Assembly (NCBI GenBank): GCA_012520135.1
Contig: JAAYOX010000397.1
Span: forward strand, 1 to 18,574
From: Clostridia bacterium
GTDB lineage: Bacteria > Bacillota > DULZ01
Length of the DNA stretch: 18,574 nt
Direction of reading: 5' to 3'
Part shown: positions 1 to 7,715 of the stretch, one piece after another
Layout of the letters: each line of letters opens with the position of its first letter
How positions within the stretch are numbered: position 1 is the first letter of the stretch
Program-made: the position numbers and the translations under genes
The notes under the pieces: generated by a model
The model's input: only the letters and a program-made list of their open reading frames with translations
The model's database searches: none
What the model was told of the DNA's origin: nothing

Positions 1-89
1 AGCTGCAGGAACAGCAGCAAAAGGTGGAATGTCCGGAGCATGAGCAAGGCATGTTAGAGACTGACAGTAATCAAACTACAGCTGAATAA
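1..89 (+). CDS. 3' end of an unidentified upstream gene (partial)
   Basis: The frame ending with TAA at 87-89 is open to the left edge and encodes a hydrophilic, Gln/Glu-rich C-terminal tail of about 28 residues ending in TTAE. An intrinsic terminator follows directly, which supports a real gene end. In related Clostridia the gene before recJ is often secF or another membrane protein, and a charged cytoplasmic tail would fit. That is inference from gene order only; the tail carries no recognisable domain. Confidence 0.5.
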   Translation, partial: LQEQQQKVECPEHEQGMLETDSNQTTAE

Positions 90-96
90 ATTGTAC

Positions 97-124
97 AGAA
101 GCGGCTATGACCGCTTCTTTTTTT
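97..124 (+). terminator. Intrinsic terminator of the upstream gene
   Basis: A perfect 8-bp stem AGAAGCGG / CCGCTTCT (97-104 and 111-118) has a 6-nt loop and is followed by a run of T to 124. It begins 8 nt after the upstream stop codon and separates that gene from the recJ promoter. Confidence 0.9.
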
Positions 125-157
125 GTTTAGTATGGGAGCAGGATGAGTAGTGATTGC

Positions 158-186
158 TTGCACCCCTTAAATGGTTATTTTATAAT
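158..186 (+). promoter_or_regulatory. Sigma-A promoter of the recJ operon
   Basis: TTGCAC (158-163), a 17-nt spacer and a perfect TATAAT (181-186) predict a transcript start near 193. This is just before the GGAGG at 195-199 and the recJ ATG at 206, so the leader is only about a dozen nucleotides. Because the promoter lies inside the 5' extension of the longest recJ frame, it also argues against the upstream ATG at 143. It probably drives the genes through aspS. Confidence 0.7.
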
Positions 187-205
187 GGTTGCATGGAGGA
201 ACGAC

Positions 206-3094
206 ATGACTATACAAGACAAAAAATGGGAACTTCCTGATGTTGATTGGTCTAAAGTAAGTTTACTGACCAAAGAATTGGCTATTTCACCGGTAACTGC
301 TCAAGTGCTGCTCAACCGGGGAATAGACAGCAGTGAAGAAGCTAAAGTTTTTTTACAAGGAACCTTAAAGGATCTTAGCTCTCCTTGGGACTTGCCGGGA
401 ATGGAAGAGGCGGTCCTGCGGATCAAAAACGCCCTCCGGGCCAATGAAAAGATTTTGATCTATGGTGACTATGATGTGGACGGAATCACCGCCACAGCAA
501 TCCTAGTCTCCTTTTTTAGAGATCAGGGTGCTACAGTGGGTTATTATATTCCGGACCGGTCCGATGGCTATGGTCTTAACATAGAGGCTATAGATTCAAT
601 CCGAGATCAAGGCTATGCCCTAGTCGTTACGGTAGACTGTGGCATTTCTGCCGTAAAGGAAATAGTTTATGGTAGAGAATTGGGTCTAGACTTTGTGGTA
701 ACTGATCACCACGAGCCCGGTACTGAGCTCCCCAGTTGTCCCGTTGTTAATCCAAAATTGAGTACCAACAAATGCGGTGCCATGGAATTGGCAGGTGTTG
801 GTGTAGCATTCAAACTAATTCAGGCTCTGGCAGAGTCATTAGGAGCGGATCCGGTTAAGCATTTGGACTATTTGGATTTGGTGGCTTTAGGAACCATAGC
901 CGACGTGGTGCCCTTGGTAGGAGAAAATCGTCTTTTAGTCAAACATGGACTGTTAGTGTTAAATAATACTCCAAGGGTAGGGATTAAAGCTTTATGTGAA
1001 GTTGCCTCTGTGAAGCAAGAGGAATTAACTGCCACTCAGGTGGCTTTTGTATTGGCACCTCGTCTCAATGCAGCCGGTAGAATGGCTTCGTCCCTTACAG
1101 CTCTTGAACTATTACTTACTGATTCTATTCAAAAGGCCGGAGAACTGGCCCGGTACTTGCATGAACTGAATTGTACACGTCAATTGCTGGTTCAACAGGT
1201 GATGAATGAAGCAGAAAGCCTGATCATCGACCGGCATTCAATAGATGAAGAAATGGTACTGGTCCTGGCTTCACCTTTATGGCACTCGGGAGTCATTGGG
1301 ATTGTGGCTTCTAAATTGACGGAAAAGTATTTTCGTCCGGTTATTTTACTGACCATTGAAGGAGAACAGGCTAAAGGTTCAGGACGGAGTATTCCCGGTT
1401 TCGATCTTTTCCGGGCGATAAGCAATTGCAATGACTTATTATTGACTGCAGGTGGCCATTCCCAGGCTGTAGGCGTGACCTTAGCCACAAATCGTATTGA
1501 TGATTTTCGCTGCAAAATTAACGAATATGCTTTATCCGTATTGGAGCCGGATTTGTTAAAGCCGTCCCTGCAACTGGAAGCAGAGGTGTTAATGGAACAC
1601 TTGGACTTGGCGCTGGTAGACGAATTAGCCCAATTGGAACCTTTTGGCCATGGTAATCCGGAACCCCTTCTAGCCGTAAGACAGGCGAACCTTAAAGAAT
1701 ATCGCCGGGTGGGTAAAGACGGTTCCCATTTGAAACTTCAGGTTGAAACAGAGTTAGGTATTCTTGATGGCATTGGTTTCAGGCAGGCTCAATTATTAGA
1801 TGGAGGCTTCAATTTTGAAGTACCTGTTGACATTGCTTTCAAGGTAGAACGTAATCAGTGGAATGGAAAAACCAACGTCCAATTAATAGTGGAGGATCTA
1901 AAGGAACATCATGATTTAGCAATAAGTGACCGGATACCGGTTGATGAGGTCACGGCCTATCATCGTCAACTGTCAGATTTTGAAGTTTCGGGTATATATC
2001 CATGTGTTCATGGCAGAGAGCAGTTTCAGCTAATGGTCGATTTCATTTTAACGGTCATCCGGGAGAACCGGCGGGTATGTCTACTGTTTCCTTCCCAAAG
2101 GATGTTGGCGGTTTATGAAAAGCTTTTGTCAGACAGTCTAATTAGGTATAATGTGACTTGTCAGCGTCTTAACAGTTGGAATCCTAACAGTATCGCACAG
2201 CTTCCGGCAGGGCAGGTCATATTGGCCGTAAATGGCATGAATTTACCCAAAGAGGAATGCAAGTTCTTAAAGCTGGTCTTTGCCGGGGGCAATGAAGAAG
2301 CCGTACAGGGAAAAAACCTTGAAGCATGTCTTTTAGGATTTAAGGAAATAGAGTCTCAAGGCTATGACTTTATCAGGAAGCCGGTGCTGCCCACTGATAA
2401 ACTGGCTTACATAGAGCCATTGGTGAGAAACCAAACCGGCACTACTTTTGTTTATACCAATAAAAAGAAACAAGTAATGGAATTATACCACGGCTTGCTG
2501 TCTATTTTTCCTCATAAGAAACATAAGATTTGGTACTATCACCAGGGACTGTGCTTGACACAAAAAGAAATAATTTTGGAGGCGGCAGCTTTTGGTATGG
2601 CAGAGGTAATCATTGCTAATGAATTCCTGGAGTTACAGCTGCCCGAGGAAGCCGGTGCAGGCGAAAGGATTATTGTAGATGCTCCCTATAGCGTTGATGA
2701 ATTGTTTTTGAAAGCTCGCCCTCATCGAAGCCCGGTGACGGTTCACGGCATTTGGCATGATTCCGAGTTGGCCTTTAATGAAACAACTTTGAATACGATT
2801 TTCCCCCAGGATCAGGCATTGGAGACATTGCTTCAGGCAATGAAGGAGCTAGGGGCTACCCGGGAATACAATCTTCCCGGTATTATGGATAAATTGAAGA
2901 ACAAAGGGGCAAGGTTGCAATGGCCCACGGTGCAATATGCCTTGGCCATTTTAGATCATGTATCCCTTAATTATAAGGAAGCTAAAGTGTACCAAGCTGC
3001 CGAAGCTGAGAAGAAAGCACTGGCCAGATTGCGTGCACTGGATTTGGCCGGTATTAATGAATTTAAATCTTTGATGTTGAGGGGTACTCCTTAA
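206..3094 (+). CDS. recJ: Single-stranded-DNA-specific exonuclease RecJ
   Basis: RecJ degrades single-stranded DNA 5' to 3' in recombination and base-excision/mismatch repair. The DHH phosphoesterase core shows YGDYDVDG (86-93), VDCG (143-146), DHH (167-169), ALGTIADVVP (227-236) and RLNAAGR (286-292). These provide the metal-binding Asp/His residues of the family. A DHHA1 domain follows, with HSGVIGIVASK (360-370) and GGHSQAVG (416-423), then the OB-fold entry with PFGHGNPEP (479-487). Residues from about 590 to 962 form a long C-terminal extension typical of Firmicutes RecJ, which looks like a degenerate helicase (see findings). Start: ATG 206 has GGAGG at 195-199 with 6-nt spacing and lies downstream of the promoter; the ATG at 143 is upstream of that promoter. 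The protein is 962 aa, longer than the roughly 580-aa E. coli enzyme. relA follows after 29 nt. Confidence 0.95.
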   Translation: MTIQDKKWELPDVDWSKVSLLTKELAISPVTAQVLLNRGIDSSEEAKVFLQGTLKDLSSPWDLPGMEEAVLRIKNALRANEKILIYGDYDVDGITATAILVSFFRDQGATVGYYIPDRSDGYGLNIEAIDSIRDQGYALVVTVDCGISAVKEIVYGRELGLDFVVTDHHEPGTELPSCPVVNPKLSTNKCGAMELAGVGVAFKLIQALAESLGADPVKHLDYLDLVALGTIADVVPLVGENRLLVKHGLLVLNNTPRVGIKALCEVASVKQEELTATQVAFVLAPRLNAAGRMASSLTALELLLTDSIQKAGELARYLHELNCTRQLLVQQVMNEAESLIIDRHSIDEEMVLVLASPLWHSGVIGIVASKLTEKYFRPVILLTIEGEQAKGSGRSIPGFDLFRAISNCNDLLLTAGGHSQAVGVTLATNRIDDFRCKINEYALSVLEPDLLKPSLQLEAEVLMEHLDLALVDELAQLEPFGHGNPEPLLAVRQANLKEYRRVGKDGSHLKLQVETELGILDGIGFRQAQLLDGGFNFEVPVDIAFKVERNQWNGKTNVQLIVEDLKEHHDLAISDRIPVDEVTAYHRQLSDFEVSGIYPCVHGREQFQLMVDFILTVIRENRRVCLLFPSQRMLAVYEKLLSDSLIRYNVTCQRLNSWNPNSIAQLPAGQVILAVNGMNLPKEECKFLKLVFAGGNEEAVQGKNLEACLLGFKEIESQGYDFIRKPVLPTDKLAYIEPLVRNQTGTTFVYTNKKKQVMELYHGLLSIFPHKKHKIWYYHQGLCLTQKEIILEAAAFGMAEVIIANEFLELQLPEEAGAGERIIVDAPYSVDELFLKARPHRSPVTVHGIWHDSELAFNETTLNTIFPQDQALETLLQAMKELGATREYNLPGIMDKLKNKGARLQWPTVQYALAILDHVSLNYKEAKVYQAAEAEKKALARLRALDLAGINEFKSLMLRGTP

Positions 3095-3123
3095 ATGTCT
3101 TGACATCTAAAGGAGGTGGCGGT

Positions 3124-5286
3124 GTGTCAAATGCAATTGAAGGATTGATTGAACAGGTAAAACAGTATGATCCGAAAGGGAATTTCGATCTAATCAGGTT
3201 GGGATATTCTTATGCCAGCAAAGCTCATCAAGGACAGAAAAGAAAATCCGGTGAAGACTATATTATTCACCCTTTGGGCGTGGCACGAATCCTCGCTGAA
3301 CTTCAGTTGGACGTAATCACCATCACCGCCGGATTACTTCACGACGTAGTTGAAGATACAGAGATCGAGTTGGCGGAAATAAAAAGAGTTTTTGGAGAAG
3401 AAGTGGCCTTGTTGGTAGACGGTGTTACCAAACTGAGCCGGATTGAATTCAAATCCAAAGAAGAACAACAAGTAGAAAATCTCAGAAAAATGTTCTTGGC
3501 TATGGCTAAGGATATCAGAGTAATCCTGATTAAGTTGGCCGATCGCCTTCACAATATGCGGACCCTCAAATACCAGCCTCCGGAAAAACAAAAAGAGATA
3601 GCAGAAGAAACCGTTGAAATTTTTGCTCCTTTGGCCCACCGCCTGGGCATCTTCAAACTTAAGTGGGAACTGGAAGATTTAGCCTTGCGGTATTTGGAAG
3701 AAGAACAGTATTACCAACTGGTGCAGACTATCAATATGAAAAGGCAGGAGCGGGAAGATTATATCAATGAAGTAATCGGGATTCTGCAAAAGCATTTGGA
3801 GGAAATGGGTATTGAGGCTGATATCCAGGGAAGACCAAAGCATTTCTACAGCATTTATAATAAGATGACTAAACAAGGCAAGAGCATCAATGAGATTTAT
3901 GATCTAATTGCAGTCAGAGTCATTGTAGCCACTGTCAAAGATTGTTATGGTGTACTTGGAGTAATTCACTCCTTATGGAAACCCATACCCGGCAGATTTA
4001 AAGATTATATTGCAATGCCCAAACCTAATATGTATCAATCTTTGCATACAACAGTCATCGGGCCTAAGGGAGAACCCTTCGAAATCCAGATCCGGACTTG
4101 GGAGATGCACCGTACTTCCGAATACGGTATTGCTGCTCATTGGCGTTACAAGGAAGGCTCTCCTTTAGCGGACCGGGAGTTTGAGGACAAACTATCCTGG
4201 TTAAGACAGCTGCTGGAGTGGCAGCGAGACTTAAGAGATGCCAGGGAATTTATGGACTCCCTTAAAATAGATCTATTTTCCGACAGGGTATATGTTTTTA
4301 CCCCGAAAGGGGATGTAATGGAGCTCTCAGCCGGCTCGGTGCCTATTGATTTTGCATATCGGGTCCATACGGATGTAGGTCATAGGTGTGTAGGTGCTAA
4401 AGTAAACGGAAGGATTGTGCCTCTTGATTATAAATTAAATACCGGTGACATCGTGGAGATCCTAACCTCCAAAACCGGCACTCCCAGCCGGGATTGGTTA
4501 AATATCGTCAAGACATCCCAGGCGAAAAACCGGATCAGGCACTGGTTTAAAAAAGAGGTTCGAGAGGAAAATGTCAGTAAAGGCAGGGAATTATTAGAAA
4601 AAGAAGCTAAAAAGCAAGGGCTGACAGAAGAAGACTATCGTACAACTTATTTGGCGGAGGTAGCCAAGAAGTTTAATCTTCAGGGTGCTGAAGAATTATT
4701 TATTGCCATTAATGACGGGGTTATTACTGTTGGCCAAGTGATTGTAAAACTGAGGGAAATTGCTAAGCGAGTTGAAGAAAGCAATACCGGCTCTTCTTTA
4801 ACTGTCTCCCCCTGGAAAGGCTACGGTAAACCTTCCAAAGGCGTTAGGATTAAAGGTGTCGATAATGTAATGGTAAGGCTGTCCCGGTGTTGCAACCCAC
4901 TACCCGGTGATGAGATTGTGGGTTACGTGACCCGTGGCAGAGGAGTTTCCATTCACCGGTCTGACTGCCCTAATATTTGCCATTACAGTGCCGAGGATGC
5001 AGGCCGGATCATTGAAGCTGCTTGGGATGAGCAGGTAGAAGGTAAATACCAGGTACAATTGGAGGTAGTAGCCATCGACCGGCCGGGATTAGCAATGGAT
5101 ATTATGATGGCCGTGGCCGATACCAAAACAGTGATCAATGCCATCAATGCCAGGGCTACCAAAGAAAACTTTGCTACAGTTGATTTGAAATTGGAAATTA
5201 AGGGCGTTGAGCATTTAGAATATATAAGCAACAAAATAAAACGGGTTAAGGATGTTTTGGAAACTAGAAGAATTACACCAAGTTAG
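3124..5286 (+). CDS. relA: Bifunctional (p)ppGpp synthetase/hydrolase (Rel/SpoT family)
   Basis: This is the long RelA/SpoT homologue that makes and degrades the alarmone (p)ppGpp in the stringent response, acting at the ribosome. Domains in order: HD hydrolase with LLHDVVEDTE (71-80); synthetase domain at about 235-350 with GRFKDYIAMPKPN (290-302); TGS domain at about 387-448; a conserved cysteine region with RCCNPLPGDE (588-597) and HRSDCP (611-616); C-terminal ACT domain from about 645. The RFKD tetrad (291-294) is the RXKD type of bifunctional enzymes rather than the EXDD type of E. coli RelA, and the hydrolase His-Asp pair is intact, so both activities are expected. Start: GTG 3124, with AGGAGG at 3111-3116 and 7-nt spacing; an upstream in-frame TTG (3100) lacks such a site. 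Length is 720 aa, usual for the family. The TAG stop overlaps the dtd ribosome binding site. Confidence 0.95.
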   Translation: MSNAIEGLIEQVKQYDPKGNFDLIRLGYSYASKAHQGQKRKSGEDYIIHPLGVARILAELQLDVITITAGLLHDVVEDTEIELAEIKRVFGEEVALLVDGVTKLSRIEFKSKEEQQVENLRKMFLAMAKDIRVILIKLADRLHNMRTLKYQPPEKQKEIAEETVEIFAPLAHRLGIFKLKWELEDLALRYLEEEQYYQLVQTINMKRQEREDYINEVIGILQKHLEEMGIEADIQGRPKHFYSIYNKMTKQGKSINEIYDLIAVRVIVATVKDCYGVLGVIHSLWKPIPGRFKDYIAMPKPNMYQSLHTTVIGPKGEPFEIQIRTWEMHRTSEYGIAAHWRYKEGSPLADREFEDKLSWLRQLLEWQRDLRDAREFMDSLKIDLFSDRVYVFTPKGDVMELSAGSVPIDFAYRVHTDVGHRCVGAKVNGRIVPLDYKLNTGDIVEILTSKTGTPSRDWLNIVKTSQAKNRIRHWFKKEVREENVSKGRELLEKEAKKQGLTEEDYRTTYLAEVAKKFNLQGAEELFIAINDGVITVGQVIVKLREIAKRVEESNTGSSLTVSPWKGYGKPSKGVRIKGVDNVMVRLSRCCNPLPGDEIVGYVTRGRGVSIHRSDCPNICHYSAEDAGRIIEAAWDEQVEGKYQVQLEVVAIDRPGLAMDIMMAVADTKTVINAINARATKENFATVDLKLEIKGVEHLEYISNKIKRVKDVLETRRITPS

Positions 5287-5296
5287 GAGTAGATCG

Positions 5297-5746
5297 ATGC
5301 GAGCAGTAGTACAAAGAGTGAAGAAAGGTAAAGTCACCATCGGTAATGAAGTGGTTGGGGAAATTGGCCATGGTTTAGTAGTCTTGTTGGGAGTCGCCCG
5401 GGAGGATCAAGAGGAGGATTTGGAGTACTTGGTCTCCAAAATCGTCAACCTTCGTATTTTTAATGACTCAGAAGGGAAGATGAACCTGTCATTGAAAGAT
5501 GTTGCCGGGGAAATGCTGGTAGTCTCCCAGTTTACCTTGTACGGTGATTGCCGCAAAGGTAGGAGGCCCAGTTTCATCAATGCGGCACAACCCGAGAAGG
5601 CAAATGACCTATACGAAGATTTCGTCCGCCGTATCCAAGGGGAAGGGATTAAAGTGGCTACAGGTCGCTTTCAGGAAGAAATGTTGGTAGAGATTCACAA
5701 TGACGGTCCGGTGACCATCATTGTGGATAGCCAACACCAATTTTAA
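5297..5746 (+). CDS. dtd: D-aminoacyl-tRNA deacylase
   Basis: Dtd hydrolyses D-amino acids (and glycine mischarged on tRNA-Ala) from tRNA, recycling the tRNA and keeping D-residues out of protein. Both family signatures are visible: SQFTLYGDCRKGRRPSF (77-93), which carries the active-site pocket, and the Gly-cisPro motif in NDGPVT (135-140) near the C-terminus. Length 149 aa is normal. The start at ATG 5297 is preceded by AGGAG (5285-5289), which overlaps the relA stop, so translation of the two genes is likely coupled. The relA-dtd pairing is common in Firmicutes. Nothing appears truncated. Confidence 0.95.
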   Translation: MRAVVQRVKKGKVTIGNEVVGEIGHGLVVLLGVAREDQEEDLEYLVSKIVNLRIFNDSEGKMNLSLKDVAGEMLVVSQFTLYGDCRKGRRPSFINAAQPEKANDLYEDFVRRIQGEGIKVATGRFQEEMLVEIHNDGPVTIIVDSQHQF

Positions 5747-5764
5747 CGAAGTGGGTGATGGATA

Positions 5765-6388
5765 ATGATAATTAAAAGGTTGGTAGTTGGTCCTTTAGGC
5801 ACTAATTGCTACATCCTGGGCTGTAAGGAAACTCTGGAGGGAGCGGTAATCGATCCCGGGGGAAACGGGAATATGATTCTCAAAGAGATAGCGGCTTTAA
5901 AGCTTAAACCGAAGTATATTATTAATACTCATGGTCATGGGGATCATATAGAGGCCAATCGGGAACTGAAAGATGCAACCAAAGCTGCTTTGGTGATTCA
6001 TCGCGAAGATGAAGATTATTTATTGGATGCTCGAAAAAACCTGACCGGCATGTTTGGCAAGCCTTTGGAAGGATTGCAGGCGGATCAGTTGCTGGAGGAA
6101 GGAGACATCCTTAGTATTGGCAGTACCATTAATCTTAAAGTAATTCATACGCCGGGGCATACTCCCGGAGGGATTTGCCTGGATTCCGGGGAACACCTTT
6201 TCACCGGTGATACATTATTTGCCGGTTCCATCGGTCGCACTGATTTTCCCGGCGGTTCCTATCAGGCATTGATTGAAGGAGTAGAAACCAAGCTGTTTAC
6301 TCTCCCGGGAGACCGGAAAGTTTGGCCGGGCCACGGTCCCGAAACCACTTTATCTTATGAGCGGCAGCACAACCCCTTTTTTCGATAA
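5765..6388 (+). CDS. Metallo-beta-lactamase-fold hydrolase, glyoxalase II-like
   Basis: A stand-alone metallo-beta-lactamase-fold hydrolase of the glyoxalase-II/YcbL type, 207 aa. The zinc-site motif THGHGDH (55-61) follows the usual HxHxDH pattern. The remaining ligands are the His in TPGHTPGG (His132), the Asp in FTGDTLF (Asp149) and the His in WPGHGP (His190). The set is complete, so a di-metal thioester or similar hydrolase activity is expected. The substrate cannot be read from sequence: short homologues without the C-terminal glutathione-binding domain are often annotated as hydroxyacylglutathione hydrolase, but many Clostridia lack glutathione. It lies 18 nt after dtd and 43 nt before hisS, within the operon. 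The ribosome binding site is weak (GGGTGATGG region just upstream). Confidence 0.85.
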   Translation: MIIKRLVVGPLGTNCYILGCKETLEGAVIDPGGNGNMILKEIAALKLKPKYIINTHGHGDHIEANRELKDATKAALVIHREDEDYLLDARKNLTGMFGKPLEGLQADQLLEEGDILSIGSTINLKVIHTPGHTPGGICLDSGEHLFTGDTLFAGSIGRTDFPGGSYQALIEGVETKLFTLPGDRKVWPGHGPETTLSYERQHNPFFR

Positions 6389-6431
6389 GGAACAACAATT
6401 ATGATTAAATTTGCAAGGAGGATACCAGAGT

Positions 6432-7700
6432 ATGCTGACAACACGCCCACGGGGCACCAATGATCTACTCCCGGATGACAGTTATCGTTGGCGCGCCTTG
6501 GAAGGGATTATTCACCAAGTCTGTGCCGACTATGGTTACCAGGAAATCCGGACCCCGGTCTTTGAACATACAGAGCTTTTTGCCAGAGGTGTGGGAGAGA
6601 CTACTGACATAGTTGAGAAGGAAATGTATACTTTTATGGATCGGGGTGAGCGCTCTTTGACCTTGCGTCCCGAAGGCACAGCACCTACGGTGCGGGCCTT
6701 CTTGGAACATAAGATGTACGCCCAAACTCAGCCCACCAAGCTATACTACATTGGACCTATGTTTCGCTACGGTCGGCCCCAGGCAGGCCGTTTTCGCCAA
6801 TTTCACCAGTTTGGCGTAGAAGCCTTCGGTTCCAATGATCCTGCTTTGGATGGGGAAGTCATTTGCTTGGCAATGGACTTCTATGCCCGGTTAGGCTTGA
6901 AAAACCTGAACTTATTATTAAACAGTGTAGGTTGTCCCGGCTGCCGGGCAAGGCACAAGGAATTATTACACCAGTATTTAGAGCCAAGGAAAGAAGAATT
7001 GTGTACTACTTGTTTAGGTCGATTTGAGCGAAATCCCCTACGGATTTTTGATTGTAAGAGCGATGTTTGTAGTCAAATAGTCAAAGGAGCACCTACCATT
7101 GTGGCTTCCTTATGTGATGAATGCGCAACTCATTTTCAAGAAGTGCAACAATATCTCCAGGCAGCCGGTGTTAAATATGAACTGGCACCCGACTTGGTGC
7201 GAGGGCTGGACTATTACACTAATACAGCCTTCGAAATTGTAGTGGAGGGTATTGGCGCCCAGAGTGCCATTGGAGGCGGAGGTCGCTATAACGGGTTGGT
7301 AGAACAAGTTGGAGGTCAACCTGTACCGGGCATCGGATTTGGCCTGGGGTTGGAACGGATTTTACTTGCTTTGGAGGAACAGGGGGTTGATCTGGTTCAG
7401 GGTGTTGACCCGGATGTATTTGTAGCTGTTTCCGGTCCTTCGGTTAAACCGGCGGCCTTTCGGTTGGTGGCTGAGCTTCGTAGCCAACATTTAAAAACCG
7501 AAATGGATTATTTGAACCGGAGCATGAAAGCCCAGTTGAAATATGCTGGGAAGAATAATTACCGTTATGTGGTAATAATAGGGGAAGAGGAATTAGCTCA
7601 GAATCAAGTGGCTATCAAAGATATGAGCACCGGTGAGCAACATAATGTGGCTTTAAACGGAGTTGTATCCTATTTAGCGGAGAGATTGTCCAGAGTTTAA
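6432..7700 (+). CDS. hisS: Histidyl-tRNA synthetase
   Basis: A class II aminoacyl-tRNA synthetase that charges tRNA-His. Visible motifs: LTLRPEGTAPTVRA (77-90), motif 2 with FRYGRPQAGRFRQFHQFG (111-128), the histidine-specific RGLDYYTNTAFE (257-268), GGGGRYNGL (281-289) and motif 3 GIGFGLGLERILLA (300-313). The C-terminal anticodon-binding domain follows to residue 422. The insertion domain (about 165-235) contains eight cysteines (168, 171, 191, 194, 208, 213, 228, 231), mostly as CxxC pairs, which suggests zinc binding; see findings. Start: ATG 6432, behind AAGGAGG (6415-6421); an in-frame ATG at 6411 lies upstream of that site. aspS follows after 15 nt, and the hisS-aspS pair is standard in Firmicutes. 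I see no T-box leader. Confidence 0.95.
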   Translation: MLTTRPRGTNDLLPDDSYRWRALEGIIHQVCADYGYQEIRTPVFEHTELFARGVGETTDIVEKEMYTFMDRGERSLTLRPEGTAPTVRAFLEHKMYAQTQPTKLYYIGPMFRYGRPQAGRFRQFHQFGVEAFGSNDPALDGEVICLAMDFYARLGLKNLNLLLNSVGCPGCRARHKELLHQYLEPRKEELCTTCLGRFERNPLRIFDCKSDVCSQIVKGAPTIVASLCDECATHFQEVQQYLQAAGVKYELAPDLVRGLDYYTNTAFEIVVEGIGAQSAIGGGGRYNGLVEQVGGQPVPGIGFGLGLERILLALEEQGVDLVQGVDPDVFVAVSGPSVKPAAFRLVAELRSQHLKTEMDYLNRSMKAQLKYAGKNNYRYVVIIGEEELAQNQVAIKDMSTGEQHNVALNGVVSYLAERLSRV

Positions 7701-7715
7701 GGAGGTTTGTTGTCG

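Noticed and set aside
3095..3106. ATGTCTTGACAT palindrome containing a perfect TTGACA between recJ and relA
   Set aside because: No -10 element at a suitable distance (the bases at 3123-3128 are TGTGTC); relA is 29 nt from recJ and most likely co-transcribed. A 12-bp palindrome can be chance.
6389..6431. T-box leader ahead of hisS-aspS
   Set aside because: The gap between the metallo-hydrolase gene and hisS is only 43 nt, too short for a T-box.
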